Shown piece after piece: positions 1 through 8,321 of a stretch of 64,000 nucleotides of DNA. Where the stretch lies: assembly GCF_000377625.1 (NCBI RefSeq), contig NZ_KB898325.1, positions 124,001 through 188,000 on the forward strand, read 5' to 3'. The notes beneath the pieces are model-generated. The model did not search any database, was not told where the DNA came from, and saw only the letters and a program-made list of their open reading frames with translations. Position 1 is the stretch's first letter. Each line of letters opens with the position of its first letter. The stretch is from Prevotella veroralis DSM 19559 = JCM 6290. GTDB lineage: Bacteria > Bacteroidota > Bacteroidia > Bacteroidales > Bacteroidaceae. Position numbers and translations under genes: made by a program.

Positions 1-240
1 GTTCTTTTCTTTCTCTTCCTCTGGGTAATCTTTGTTGACTGCCCAAAAATCGACACCCCGTGCGTGACACCAGTCAACGGCTTCTTGGAGTAGTTCACCT
101 TCCCGCACACTCCATAAGATGAGCTGGTGTCCATCTTTGATTAACATCTTCAAAGTATCGGTGGCGAAAGGAATTTCGTCACCGATTTTAGGATATCTAT
201 GTTCTACGATGGTTCCATCGAAATCAATAGCTATTGTCAT
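1..240 (-). CDS. HAD-like phosphatase, C-terminus cut by window edge
   Basis: The minus-strand frame opens with ATG at 238-240 and stays open for 80 codons to the window edge. Residues 5-11 (IDFDGTI) are the DxD nucleophile motif I of the HAD superfamily. A segment near residue 40 (LILWSVREG) fits motif II, with Ser in the usual Ser/Thr place. The gene starts 7 nt after the stop of the tyrosine-kinase gene, so it is probably the third gene of an rmlA-kinase-phosphatase operon. Small Bacteroidetes HAD proteins of this kind are usually annotated only as hydrolases, and the substrate is unknown. The rest of the gene lies outside the window. Confidence 0.8.
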   Translation of the reverse strand, partial: MTIAIDFDGTIVEHRYPKIGDEIPFATDTLKMLIKDGHQLILWSVREGELLQEAVDWCHARGVDFWAVNKDYPEEEKEKN

Positions 241-247
241 TCTTTAC

Positions 248-2767
248 TTATCGTTTTACAGAGTGATCGTTTTTGTCACCATACTGGCTGTTACTGTAAT
301 TTCCGTATGATCCATAATTCCCATAGTTGCCGTACTTGCCGTAAGAATAGCCACTGCCGTAGCCGTAACGTCCATATTTACCGTACTTGCCATAGCCGTA
401 ATAGTAACTGTACTTCTTCTTCGACATGTCGACACCATTGAGAACCATCGCCATGTTAGGTAGTTTCTCTTCCATTGCGAGCGCATTAATCATTCCAAAG
501 GAAGCCTTTGGTGTATAATCCGCACGACACATGTAGATGGTAGCGTTTGCAACACGACCAATCTGTAGTGTATCGGTAACCAAACCAACAGGGGCAGTAT
601 CAATCATGATGTAATCATACTTATCTTTAAGAATAGCAATGATTGTTTCAAGCGAACTGCGTGCGATAAGCTCGGCAGGGTTAGGAGGAACAGGACCAGC
701 CATGAGAAGATCCAGGTTCTTGTTTACGCCTGAAGGCAGAATCTGTGCCTCTACATCTTCTGCGTTTGGATTATCTTTTACAAGTAGATTGGTGATACCG
801 TGTTTGTGGTCTTTAATACCAAATTGCTCTGCCAAACGTGGGCGGCGGATGTCAAGACCTACTAAGATAACCTTCTTGCCTAGGAGTCCGAGGCTGACAG
901 AAAGGTTGGAGGCTGTAAAGGTTTTACCTTCTCCAGATGTTGATGAAGTGAAGAGAACAACTTTCTCGCCCTCGTGCAACATGAATTGGAGGTTGGTACG
1001 TAGAGCACGGAATATTTCTTCCATTTGGTTATTCTGGTTCTCGTGAACAACGATGCCTGCCTTGCTTTTTGCCGAATTACTTGCAATTGCAATATCAGCG
1101 ATAATTGGTAACTTGGTAAGGCGTGCAACATCATCGTGACCTTCAATCTTGTAACGGAAGAGTTGAATGAGTAAGATAATTGCTACAGGGATTGCCAAAC
1201 CGATAGCAAGTGCAATCAACATTATATATGTAGAGTTCGGACTAACCTGTCCGTTCAGTTGTGGGTCATCTATCAGTTTACCTTTGTCGGCTGTTGCTGC
1301 AAGAGATATACTATTTTCCTCACGCTTTTGAAGTAACATCAAGTAAAGACCTGATTTTACCTCTTGTTGACGACCGATCTGTGTCAACATACGTTCCTGT
1401 TGAGGAGTTTCCTCTACTTGATCGGTGTATTTTGTAACCTGCGCTAAAACTGCATCTCTCTGAATCTGTAAATTCTTGCGTGCAGCAGCAATAGCACGAC
1501 GAATATTAACATTTAAATCACGAATCTGATCCGTGAGAGGTTCAACAACTGGTGAGCTCTCAGATGCACTACGAAGGAGACGATTACGCTCAAGAACTAA
1601 CTCATTGTATTTATTAATCAATGAAGTAGAACTTTCATCATCCAATCCTACATTAGATGGAATAACTTGTCTTAGATTACGTGAAGAGCTTTCGACCTCA
1701 CGAGCAATCGTATTAAAGAGCTCAATTTGAGTCTCCATTTCTGCAAGTTTCTGTTCTGATGTATTCTGGTTGGAAACAGAATTACTAGCATTCATCTTCA
1801 GTTCTACCATGCCATTTCTTTGCTTGTAGTTCTGAAGTTCACCTTCGGTCTTACCTAATTCCGCATTGATCTTCTCCAAACGTGAATTAATGAACTTCTC
1901 TGTTTGGTGTGCAACTACATTCTTGTCCTCATTTGCCTGACGGTTATAAACGATTGCTAATTGCTTTAAGTAATCAAGTGAACGTTGAGGAACCTCATCT
2001 GTTAATTGAAGCTGTACAATGGAGTTGGTTTTAGCATTCTGTGTCACCTTCAATTCATTTACATATTTATCAGATGCCATCTTAGGAGAAAGGATATTCA
2101 CCTTTAGGACTTGGGCATCACGCAAGGTTCTTCCATTATTTGAACTAATGGTGATAGTTCCTGCACGTGTTGGAATCGTTGCTGGAAGAGTTGTGAACTT
2201 TACATTGAGCGCGAAAGGTCCTTCGCTATATTCCTCATCTGTTGGTACAGAGTAAGTACCTGTAACAACGTATGAAGAACCTTTCTTTGTTATATTAAGG
2301 TTGATAGGTCTATTCAATTTATCCAAGTGAGCAGCATCAATGTCAACAGTTAAAGGTTGGTCACGATATGCTATAACATCCTTAACCTTTCCTTCTGTCG
2401 TATAATTCACATACAGCTTTAAATCACGGATAGCATCTTCTGCAATAGAATGTGATGATAGAATCTCCATTTCATTGTCAATGCCAGTAGAATTAGAGAT
2501 AGTACCTATGTTTGTTATATTTTGTAACGAAGCTCCCCGTTTGCCACTATTGGCATCATCTTTGATTAATAATTTTGCAGTTGATTGATATAAAGGGGTA
2601 GTATATCTTAAATAGATTGCTCCAATTCCACCAAAGATAATTAGTGAAAGTACGAACCAATACCAATTAAGGATCACGGTTCGATAAAGAGCTGCAAAGT
2701 CAAAGAAAGAAGCTATTCCTTGCTTCTCTTGTTCCTTGTCTAGTTCTAGTTTTGTTGTTTCTTCCAT
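248..2767 (-). CDS. wzc: Wzc-type polysaccharide chain-length regulator and tyrosine autokinase
   Basis: This 839-aa inner-membrane protein is of the BY-kinase/polysaccharide co-polymerase type that controls chain length and export of capsule or exopolysaccharide. It has an N-terminal membrane segment near residues 32-50, a Wzz-like periplasmic domain with long coiled coils, a GNVR-like segment around 435-500 and a second membrane helix near 520. The cytoplasmic kinase follows, with Walker A SGEGKT (about 608-614), Walker A' ILVGLDIRRPR and Walker B YDYIMIDTAP. The last 50 or so residues are a Tyr/Gly-rich tail (repeated YGKYG, YGNYG), longer than the usual tyrosine cluster and the likely autophosphorylation region. 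It lies 44 nt after rmlA and 7 nt before a HAD phosphatase. Kinase and periplasmic parts are in one chain, as in Proteobacteria, unlike the split Firmicutes pair. Confidence 0.93.
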   Translation of the reverse strand: MEETTKLELDKEQEKQGIASFFDFAALYRTVILNWYWFVLSLIIFGGIGAIYLRYTTPLYQSTAKLLIKDDANSGKRGASLQNITNIGTISNSTGIDNEMEILSSHSIAEDAIRDLKLYVNYTTEGKVKDVIAYRDQPLTVDIDAAHLDKLNRPINLNITKKGSSYVVTGTYSVPTDEEYSEGPFALNVKFTTLPATIPTRAGTITISSNNGRTLRDAQVLKVNILSPKMASDKYVNELKVTQNAKTNSIVQLQLTDEVPQRSLDYLKQLAIVYNRQANEDKNVVAHQTEKFINSRLEKINAELGKTEGELQNYKQRNGMVELKMNASNSVSNQNTSEQKLAEMETQIELFNTIAREVESSSRNLRQVIPSNVGLDDESSTSLINKYNELVLERNRLLRSASESSPVVEPLTDQIRDLNVNIRRAIAAARKNLQIQRDAVLAQVTKYTDQVEETPQQERMLTQIGRQQEVKSGLYLMLLQKREENSISLAATADKGKLIDDPQLNGQVSPNSTYIMLIALAIGLAIPVAIILLIQLFRYKIEGHDDVARLTKLPIIADIAIASNSAKSKAGIVVHENQNNQMEEIFRALRTNLQFMLHEGEKVVLFTSSTSGEGKTFTASNLSVSLGLLGKKVILVGLDIRRPRLAEQFGIKDHKHGITNLLVKDNPNAEDVEAQILPSGVNKNLDLLMAGPVPPNPAELIARSSLETIIAILKDKYDYIMIDTAPVGLVTDTLQIGRVANATIYMCRADYTPKASFGMINALAMEEKLPNMAMVLNGVDMSKKKYSYYYGYGKYGKYGRYGYGSGYSYGKYGNYGNYGSYGNYSNSQYGDKNDHSVKR

Positions 2768-2811
2768 ATTTATTTTGTTTTTTGTTTCTTCTGATGAATG
2801 AGACTTGAGCC

Positions 2812-3690
2812 TTATCTTTGTTCTATCAATTCAAGTAGATATTTACCGTAATTGTTTTTTGCCATAGGTTGAGCTTCTTCTTTTAATTGCTCGGCAGTTA
2901 TCCATCCTTTCTTATATGCGATCTCTTCAAGGCATGCGACTTTGAGTCCCTGTCTTTTCTCAATGCATTCAATGAAAGTACTTGCTTCGGAAAGACTATC
3001 ATGTGTTCCCGTATCTAGCCATGCAAAACCACGCTGAAGAGTTTGAACCATTAATGTGTCCTGTTCCAAATATTTTTGATTTACACTCGTAATCTCTAGT
3101 TCTCCACGTGCAGATGGATTAATATGTTTGGTAACTTCTACAACACTATTTGGATAGAAATAGAGTCCCACAACAGCATAATTACTCTTCGGATGTTCAG
3201 GCTTTTCTTCTATACTAAGACACTTTCCATTCTTATCGAACTCGGCAACGCCATATCTTTCTGGATCATTGACATAATAGCCGAAGACGGTTGCTTTATT
3301 CTCTTCTTCTGCTCTGCGAACACTATTATGTAATAGACTGCTGAAGCCAGCACCATAAAAGATATTATCTCCTAAAACCAAACATACAGAGTCTTTTCCA
3401 ATAAACTTCTCGCCGATAAGGAATGCCTGTGCCAATCCGTCAGGTGAAGGTTGCTCTGCATATTCGAACTTTACACCAAAAGAACTACCATCTCCAAGCA
3501 ATCGCTTGAACGCAGGTAAATCATGCGGAGTAGAAATAATTAAAATTTCCCTGATTCCTGCTAACATCAATACCGATACAGGATAATAAATCATTGGCTT
3601 GTCAAATATTGGTATAAGCTGTTTGCTTATTCCTTTCGTTATTGGATAGAGGCGTGTGCCAGAACCGCCTGCCAGAACTATTCCTTTCAT
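2812..3690 (-). CDS. rmlA: Glucose-1-phosphate thymidylyltransferase
   Basis: This enzyme joins dTTP and glucose-1-phosphate to give dTDP-glucose, the first step towards dTDP-L-rhamnose and related sugars for surface polysaccharides. The 292-aa length is normal for RmlA/RfbA. The N-terminus carries the nucleotidyltransferase signature [11 protein letters not shown] with the later KPMIYYP segment. The sugar-binding region includes LGDNIFYG, and [19 protein letters not shown] fits the family. ATG at 3688-3690 is the natural start. It is the first visible gene of the minus-strand unit with the tyrosine kinase. No rmlB, C or D lies in the window, so the rest of the pathway must be elsewhere. Confidence 0.95.
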   Translation of the reverse strand: MKGIVLAGGSGTRLYPITKGISKQLIPIFDKPMIYYPVSVLMLAGIREILIISTPHDLPAFKRLLGDGSSFGVKFEYAEQPSPDGLAQAFLIGEKFIGKDSVCLVLGDNIFYGAGFSSLLHNSVRRAEEENKATVFGYYVNDPERYGVAEFDKNGKCLSIEEKPEHPKSNYAVVGLYFYPNSVVEVTKHINPSARGELEITSVNQKYLEQDTLMVQTLQRGFAWLDTGTHDSLSEASTFIECIEKRQGLKVACLEEIAYKKGWITAEQLKEEAQPMAKNNYGKYLLELIEQR

Positions 3691-3828
3691 AAATCAGTTC
3701 GTTTTATATTTTGCTTATCAATTTAGTTGCTATTATGAGCAGGGAAGAATAATGGAATTGAATAGGTCAGCCCTTATGAGTTTGTCATGCAAATAATTCC
3801 TCATTCAACGATGCGTATATAACGAATG

Positions 3829-3836
3829 CAAAGATA
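3829..3836 (-). promoter_or_regulatory. Candidate -7 box for rmlA operon
   Basis: On the minus strand this reads TATCTTTG, matching the Bacteroidota -7 consensus TAnnTTTG. I see no convincing TTTG -33 box about 20 bp upstream. It would give a leader of about 130 nt before rmlA. Confidence 0.4.
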
Positions 3837-3910
3837 AGAAATTAAATCTAATTTAAATACCTCTAAATGATAAAACATACATTAAGCGTGTGCTTTCTTA
3901 GTTTTTTTAT

Positions 3911-3918
3911 TAACTTTG
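3911..3918 (+). promoter_or_regulatory. Candidate -7 box for the 210-aa gene
   Basis: TAACTTTG matches TAnnTTTG and lies 56 nt upstream of the ATG at 3975. The -33 region is poor. The 3691-3974 spacer holds this box and the divergent rmlA box and otherwise looks featureless. Confidence 0.45.
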
Positions 3919-3974
3919 CAACCGAATAGAAGATTTTAATACGTTGTAATAACTTAAAAACAAAATATAAGAAC

Positions 3975-4607
3975 ATGGGATTCTTTTCAAAGCTTTTTAG
4001 TAAAAGTAGTGATGAAACAGCAAAGTCTGGAGGAATGGAAGATTATATGACTCTCATTAGGGTTTATTTCCAAGCTGTACTTGCCTCTCGCCTTGGTATC
4101 AATAATTTGGCAATGCTTCCCGACCTGCGTACATATAAGCAAACATTTCATGTCCCGACCTTACGTAATAAGTTGGGCTTAGGAGAAATGGCTAGTGTAA
4201 AGAAAACAATGAAAAGCCTATATAAAGTCGATGATAATTTCTTTGATGAGATAGACGCTAGCATTAAGAAGAATTGTAAGAAGATGCAAGATGTACAGCC
4301 TTATCTTTATCAATTCCAAGGTTTCACACAAGATTTAATGATGCTAATTGGTAATTTGATGAAGTTTAAGTTGCGTGTTCCAGGCTTCTTCAAGAAAGCA
4401 ATTTATACCATGACAGAGAAGACGGTAAATGATATTTATGACAAGAATGACTTCTCTGATGCTGGTGTTATCAAAGCTGTAGTAGCTGTTCGACAATATA
4501 ATCAGCGACTTCATTTTAGTAGAAAATGGACTACAGATTTCGTTTATCAGATTGTTATGTTGGCAAAGAAAGAGCCTAAACCAGCAGAGCAAACGGCATC
4601 AAAATAG
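3975..4607 (+). CDS. Conserved-looking hypothetical protein, 210 aa
   Basis: I do not recognise a family. The protein is soluble and helix-rich, with no signal peptide or membrane segment. It begins MGFFSKLFSKS, a short amphipathic basic stretch that could touch a membrane or a partner. It is rich in Lys and Met, has a Phe-rich central part (about 110-140) and ends in a Lys/Pro/Glu tail. Codon use matches its neighbours. It has its own upstream promoter-like box and sits directly ahead of the coiled-coil gene, zapA and rny, with a separate good promoter in the 66-nt gap, so it is probably a separate transcription unit. Function unknown. Confidence 0.75.
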   Translation: MGFFSKLFSKSSDETAKSGGMEDYMTLIRVYFQAVLASRLGINNLAMLPDLRTYKQTFHVPTLRNKLGLGEMASVKKTMKSLYKVDDNFFDEIDASIKKNCKKMQDVQPYLYQFQGFTQDLMMLIGNLMKFKLRVPGFFKKAIYTMTEKTVNDIYDKNDFSDAGVIKAVVAVRQYNQRLHFSRKWTTDFVYQIVMLAKKEPKPAEQTASK

Positions 4608-4618
4608 TTAAGCGTATA

Positions 4619-4650
4619 TTTGCTTAAATAGAAACTTTAATGTAATTTTG
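4619..4650 (+). promoter_or_regulatory. Promoter for coiled-coil/zapA/rny unit
   Basis: TTTG at 4619-4622 is followed after 20 bp by TAATTTTG at 4643-4650, a full match to the Bacteroidota -33/-7 pattern. The predicted start is near 4657, giving a short leader before ATG 4674. Confidence 0.65.
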
Positions 4651-4673
4651 TAGCCCAAACGAATAAGGTAGTC

Positions 4674-4967
4674 ATGGAATCAAATGAGAAAACTCTAAAT
4701 ACGTTTGCAACTCGTGTGCGTCAGATGATTCTTCAGTATGCAGAACTGAAGAAAGAGAATGACGAGCTATATGCACTTGTTGACCAGCGTGAGCAGGAGA
4801 TTAAACAACTGCAAGAAGAGTTGTCCCAAGCAGAAACTGACTATAATTCGTTGAAGATGGCAAAGATGCTCGAAGTAACTGATGGGGATATGGAAGGTGC
4901 ACAAAAGCGTGTTGCCAAACTTATCCGAGATGTTAACAAGTGCATTACACTTCTAAGTGAGAAATAA
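4674..4967 (+). CDS. Short coiled-coil protein next to zapA
   Basis: This 97-aa protein is almost entirely predicted coiled coil. Heptad-like Leu/Ile spacing runs from about residue 15 to 60 (AELKKENDELYALVDQREQ, then EIKQLQEELSQAE), followed by a short helical C-terminus. It has no signal peptide. It ends 11 nt before zapA and shares its promoter. In E. coli the partner of ZapA is ZapB, a coiled-coil protein of about 80 aa. Position, size and architecture make this a candidate functional counterpart of ZapB at the division ring. That is inference from context, as I see no sequence match that proves it. Confidence 0.8.
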   Translation: MESNEKTLNTFATRVRQMILQYAELKKENDELYALVDQREQEIKQLQEELSQAETDYNSLKMAKMLEVTDGDMEGAQKRVAKLIRDVNKCITLLSEK

Positions 4968-4978
4968 TCCAGAATATA

Positions 4979-5272
4979 ATGGCAGACGATAAACTACATA
5001 TAAGGTTGCATGTTTATGATACAGAACTTTCTGTAAACGTCCCGCGTGACGATGAGGAGTATTATCGTTCTGCAGCCAAACTCATTACTGATACCGTCAA
5101 TACTTACTCTACTCTTTTCAAAGGTAAAAAGGGAGATAAGGATATTATGTACATGGCAATGCTTGATATTGCTTTGAAATATAAGAAAGAAGGAGTACGT
5201 AATGACACAGCTCCATTCAATGATATTCTCGGTAAACTCACTTCAGAAATTGAGGAAGTATTAAAGAAATAG
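4979..5272 (+). CDS. zapA: Cell division protein ZapA
   Basis: ZapA cross-links FtsZ protofilaments and stabilises the Z ring in the cytoplasm. The 97-aa length, an N-terminal beta domain (LHIRLHVYDTELSVNVPRDD) and the following helix with EEYYRSAAKLITDTVNTY match the family. A C-terminal helix (about 55-95) would form the coiled-coil tetramer stalk. It lies 11 nt after the coiled-coil gene and 37 nt before rny. A zapA-rny order is familiar in Bacteroidetes and supports the call. Confidence 0.88.
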   Translation: MADDKLHIRLHVYDTELSVNVPRDDEEYYRSAAKLITDTVNTYSTLFKGKKGDKDIMYMAMLDIALKYKKEGVRNDTAPFNDILGKLTSEIEEVLKK

Positions 5273-5309
5273 CGAGAATATTAACTATAAAATCAAAAAA
5301 GAAAAATAA

Positions 5310-6851
5310 ATGAGTCCGATTGTTACAGTTATAATCGCTGTGCTTTGTTTGTCTGCTGGTTGTGCAGGTGGATTTGCTATTTTCCGTTATATCCTTACAG
5401 GGAAGTACAAAGACACGATAAAAGAGGCGGAGAAAGCGGCAGAGGTTATTAAAGAAAAGAAATTGCTTGAGGTTAAAGAGAAATTCCTTAATAAGAAGAG
5501 TGAACTCGAAAAGGAAGTCCAACAGCGTACCTTGAAGATTCAACAAGGGGAGAATAGATTGAAGCAGCGTGAGGTTGCGCTCAATCAACGTCAGGAAGAT
5601 CTCAATCGTCGCAAACAGGATGTTGACCATCAACAGCAGCGTGTTGACAATGAGAAGAAGTTGTTGCAGGTTAAACAGCAGGATCTTGAGAAGATGCAGG
5701 AGAGGGAGCGCATTAAGTTAGAAGAGCTTTCTGGACTTAGCTCTGAAGACGCGAAGGAGCGTTTGATTGAGAGCTTGAAGGATCAAGCGAAGTTGGATGC
5801 AGCTTCTTATATCAACGAAATAGTTGATGAAGCCAAACTTAATGCGAACCAGCAAGCAAAGAAGATTGTTATTCAGACTATACAGCGAGTTGCAACTGAA
5901 ACAGCTATAGAGAACTCTGTAAGTGTTTTCCATATTGATAGCGATGAGGTAAAAGGTCGCATCATTGGTCGCGAAGGTCGTAATATCCGTGCTTTGGAGG
6001 CTGCAACAGGAGTAGAAATCGTTGTAGATGATACGCCAGAAGCAATCGTTATTTCTGCTTTCGACCCAGTTCGCCGTGAGGTTTGCCGCTTGGCACTTCA
6101 TCAGCTGGTAGCAGACGGACGTATTCACCCTGCACGCATTGAGGAAGTTGTCGCAAAAGTTAAGAAGCAGCTTGATAATGAAATCATCGAAACAGGTAAG
6201 CGTACAGCTATCGACCTTGGTATTCATGGCTTGCATCCAGAGTTGATTCGCATTGTAGGTAAGATGAAATATCGTTCTTCATACGGGCAGAATCTTCTTC
6301 AACACGCTCGTGAAACCGCAAACCTCTGTGCAGTTATGGCAAGCGAATTAGGCTTGAACCCAAAGAAAGCAAAGCGTGCAGGTTTGTTGCATGATATTGG
6401 CAAAGTGCCAGATGAAGAGACTGATCTGCCGCACGCAATCTACGGTGGCAAGATTGCAGAGAAGTATAAGGAGAAACCAGATATCTGTAATGCTATTGCT
6501 GCCCACCATGATGAAGTAGAAATGACAACACTTCTTGCACCGATTGTACAGGTTTGTGATGCTATTTCCGGTGCTCGTCCCGGTGCTCGTCGTGAGATAG
6601 TTGAAGCTTACATTAAGCGATTAAACGATTTGGAAGCTATTGCAATGAGCTATCCAGGTGTGACAAAGACATACGCAATACAGGCAGGTCGAGAACTTCG
6701 CGTCATCGTTGGTGCTGATAAGATGGACGATGTAGAGAGCGAGAAGCTAAGTTCTGAGATTGCAGAGAAGATTCAGAACGAAATGACTTATCCGGGTCAG
6801 GTTAAGATTACGGTAATTCGCGAGACACGTTCTGTAGCCTATGCAAAGTAA
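5310..6851 (+). CDS. rny: Ribonuclease Y
   Basis: RNase Y is a membrane-anchored endoribonuclease that starts mRNA decay. The 513-aa protein has the expected order: an N-terminal membrane helix (about 5-27), a long charged coiled coil (about 35-175), a KH domain near 205-260 with the [15 protein letters not shown] loop, and an HD domain with LLHDIGK around residue 360 and the metal-binding AAHHDEVE further on. The start ATG gives a proper membrane anchor. It is last in the zapA unit and is followed by a strong hairpin terminator. Confidence 0.96.
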   Translation: MSPIVTVIIAVLCLSAGCAGGFAIFRYILTGKYKDTIKEAEKAAEVIKEKKLLEVKEKFLNKKSELEKEVQQRTLKIQQGENRLKQREVALNQRQEDLNRRKQDVDHQQQRVDNEKKLLQVKQQDLEKMQERERIKLEELSGLSSEDAKERLIESLKDQAKLDAASYINEIVDEAKLNANQQAKKIVIQTIQRVATETAIENSVSVFHIDSDEVKGRIIGREGRNIRALEAATGVEIVVDDTPEAIVISAFDPVRREVCRLALHQLVADGRIHPARIEEVVAKVKKQLDNEIIETGKRTAIDLGIHGLHPELIRIVGKMKYRSSYGQNLLQHARETANLCAVMASELGLNPKKAKRAGLLHDIGKVPDEETDLPHAIYGGKIAEKYKEKPDICNAIAAHHDEVEMTTLLAPIVQVCDAISGARPGARREIVEAYIKRLNDLEAIAMSYPGVTKTYAIQAGRELRVIVGADKMDDVESEKLSSEIAEKIQNEMTYPGQVKITVIRETRSVAYAK

Positions 6852-6880
6852 GAGGGTAAGCCTATAAAACTAATATAATA

Positions 6881-6913
6881 AATGCGCTTCAAATAGTGGA
6901 GCGCATTTTTGTT
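6881..6913 (+). terminator. Terminator after rny
   Basis: AATGCGCT (6881-6888) pairs with AGCGCATT (6900-6907) around an 11-nt loop, followed by TTTGTTT. Confidence 0.85.
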
Positions 6914-6918
6914 TCCCT

Positions 6919-7530
6919 TTATTCAGAAGAAGAATCATTTAGAATAAATAACTTACTTCTTCCTTTTCCTATATTCCGAATCTTTCCCTCCTTTTCCAAT
7001 TTCTTAGCAATACGATAAGCATTTACTTGCGATAGATTAAGGTATTGCCGTAGTTCTCTTATTGAGAAAAAGGGCTGATTAGATAGTAAGGTAACGATAG
7101 CATTGTCAATATCTTCCCTTTTGGGAATAGAAGATATACTCTCCTGATAAGTTGCATTCTCAAACTTTGTGTCAGATAAAGTATTTATCATCTTCATATC
7201 AGGACGGAACTTTACCGTTCGCACCATTGGCTTTCGCAATCGGAAATGCTTTGAACGCGGATCTTGATATAGTTCCCCCTTCACTGAAAGTGTGAAGTAA
7301 CCGATTCCCGGCAGGTGCACTGCATTCCCCATCTTCAGTTGAATCGCCATTTCTCGTCTTATTGCTATTATGGCAGCATTGATATCAGAAGGGGTAAGTG
7401 TTGTTGCGTTTTGTATGTCTTCGCCTATTTGCTCAATGTCAACAACTTGATTTTCGATCGTTACTGCCCTATATTCTGATAATTTCGATAGTTCCTTGCT
7501 ATTTTTAAGAAGTTTGTATTTTACGCTCAT
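6919..7530 (-). CDS. HU-family DNA-binding protein with C-terminal winged helix
   Basis: This 203-aa protein has an N-terminal HU/IHF-related fold typical of Bacteroidetes 'HU-related' proteins: helices to about 60, then beta arms with VHLPGIGYFTLSVKGE and RTVKFRP. A second region (about 140-200) reads as a winged helix-turn-helix: a FSIRELRQYLNLSQVNAYRIAKKLEKEG segment followed by a wing ending in RSKLFIL. It likely binds DNA through both parts and could be a local regulator or nucleoid protein. It ends just downstream of the rny terminator, convergent with rny. Its promoter lies at 7734-7765, and five dyad repeats sit between that promoter and the ATG, which suggests autoregulation. The target is unknown. 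Confidence 0.85.
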   Translation of the reverse strand: MSVKYKLLKNSKELSKLSEYRAVTIENQVVDIEQIGEDIQNATTLTPSDINAAIIAIRREMAIQLKMGNAVHLPGIGYFTLSVKGELYQDPRSKHFRLRKPMVRTVKFRPDMKMINTLSDTKFENATYQESISSIPKREDIDNAIVTLLSNQPFFSIRELRQYLNLSQVNAYRIAKKLEKEGKIRNIGKGRSKLFILNDSSSE

Positions 7531-7624
7531 ACGTTTTTAATTTTAGATTTTCTATTATATTTTTAGTTTATTTCCTCTGTTTAGTTTAATGAATTTGTAC
7601 GTACTTTCTTTTTAAAAGCTACGT

Positions 7625-7728
7625 ATGAATTAATATTATCATTATCGTGATAAATAATTATCACTTACTGATAAATAGTTATCTCTATAGTGATAAATAA
7701 TTATCACAGAGTGATAATATTATTTTCT
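7625..7728. repeat. Array of five GTGATAA dyads at 21-22 bp spacing
   Basis: Units start at about 7625, 7647, 7668, 7690 and 7711. The best two are GTGATAAATAATTATCAC (7647-7664 and 7690-7707), i.e. GTGATAA and TTATCAC arms around ATAA. The others are degenerate but keep one half-site. The array sits just downstream of the predicted start of the HU/winged-helix transcript, where it could act as operator or as RNA hairpins. Confidence 0.85.
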
Positions 7729-7733
7729 ACGTA

Positions 7734-7765
7734 CAAAGATAATAGAAAGTACCGAGAAATACAAA
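7734..7765 (-). promoter_or_regulatory. Promoter for HU/winged-helix gene
   Basis: On the minus strand TTTG (7762-7765) and TATCTTTG (7734-7741) are separated by 20 bp, a full Bacteroidota-type promoter. The predicted start, near 7727, lies at the edge of the dyad array. Confidence 0.65.
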
Positions 7766-7869
7766 AGAATAAGCAGAGAAAACGAATGCAATACATATAC
7801 ATTTCGTTTCCTCCACTTATTCCTTAGGCGATTTATGTATGTCTCATTTATTGAAATTAATTCCTCAAA

Positions 7870-8005
7870 GTAGGGACAGACGCCCTCGTCTGTCCGCCAG
7901 AATCCAAGCAATAGAAGTCTCCCCAAGCCTCTTTAGGAGGAGATGTTACCCAACGAGTGTTACAAAAGGATGAAGGGGCGGACAGACGAGGGCGTCTGTC
8001 CCTAC
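7870..8005. repeat. 136-bp inverted-repeat element, copy 1
   Basis: It begins GTAGGGACAGACG and ends CGTCTGTCCCTAC, so the termini are inverted over nearly 30 bp. Each terminus is itself a hairpin (GACAGACG/CGTCTGTC around 4 nt). The interior carries a small CCTC/GAGG hairpin and no credible gene. It is GC-rich against its surroundings. The look is that of a non-coding REP- or MITE-like element. Confidence 0.85.
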
Positions 8006-8111
8006 TTATTACGATGTTTTTTGCTTCTATTAATTATACAGGTTTCATTGAAAATAACCGTAATTTTGAATTAAAGGAAGTGCTCACATTGTTTGAAATA
8101 AGTACCTCAAA

Positions 8112-8247
8112 GTAGGGACAGACGCCCTCGTCTGTCCGCCAAAATACAAGCAATAGAAGCCTCTCCAAGCCTCTTTAGGAGGATATGTTGTCCAACGAGT
8201 GTTACAAAAGGATGGAGGGGCGGACAGACGAGGGCGTCTGTCCCTAC
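8112..8247. repeat. 136-bp inverted-repeat element, copy 2
   Basis: Same length and orientation as the copy at 7870, 242 bp further on. The termini are identical and the interior differs at about a dozen positions. Similarity extends some 15 bp to the left of both copies (TGAAAT and CCTCAAA), so the copies may come from duplication rather than two insertions. The rest of the 7531-8321 spacer holds only the dyad array and promoter. Confidence 0.85.
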
Positions 8248-8321
8248 GTGATGCAACTACATTCAACAGAACTAATAACTCGTTTACTTGTCAATCTGTC
8301 AACTCGTTTACTTTTCCACAC

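Noticed and set aside
5718-6236. 172-aa minus-strand frame inside rny
   Set aside because: Antisense shadow; Cys- and Asn-rich composition with no recognisable fold.
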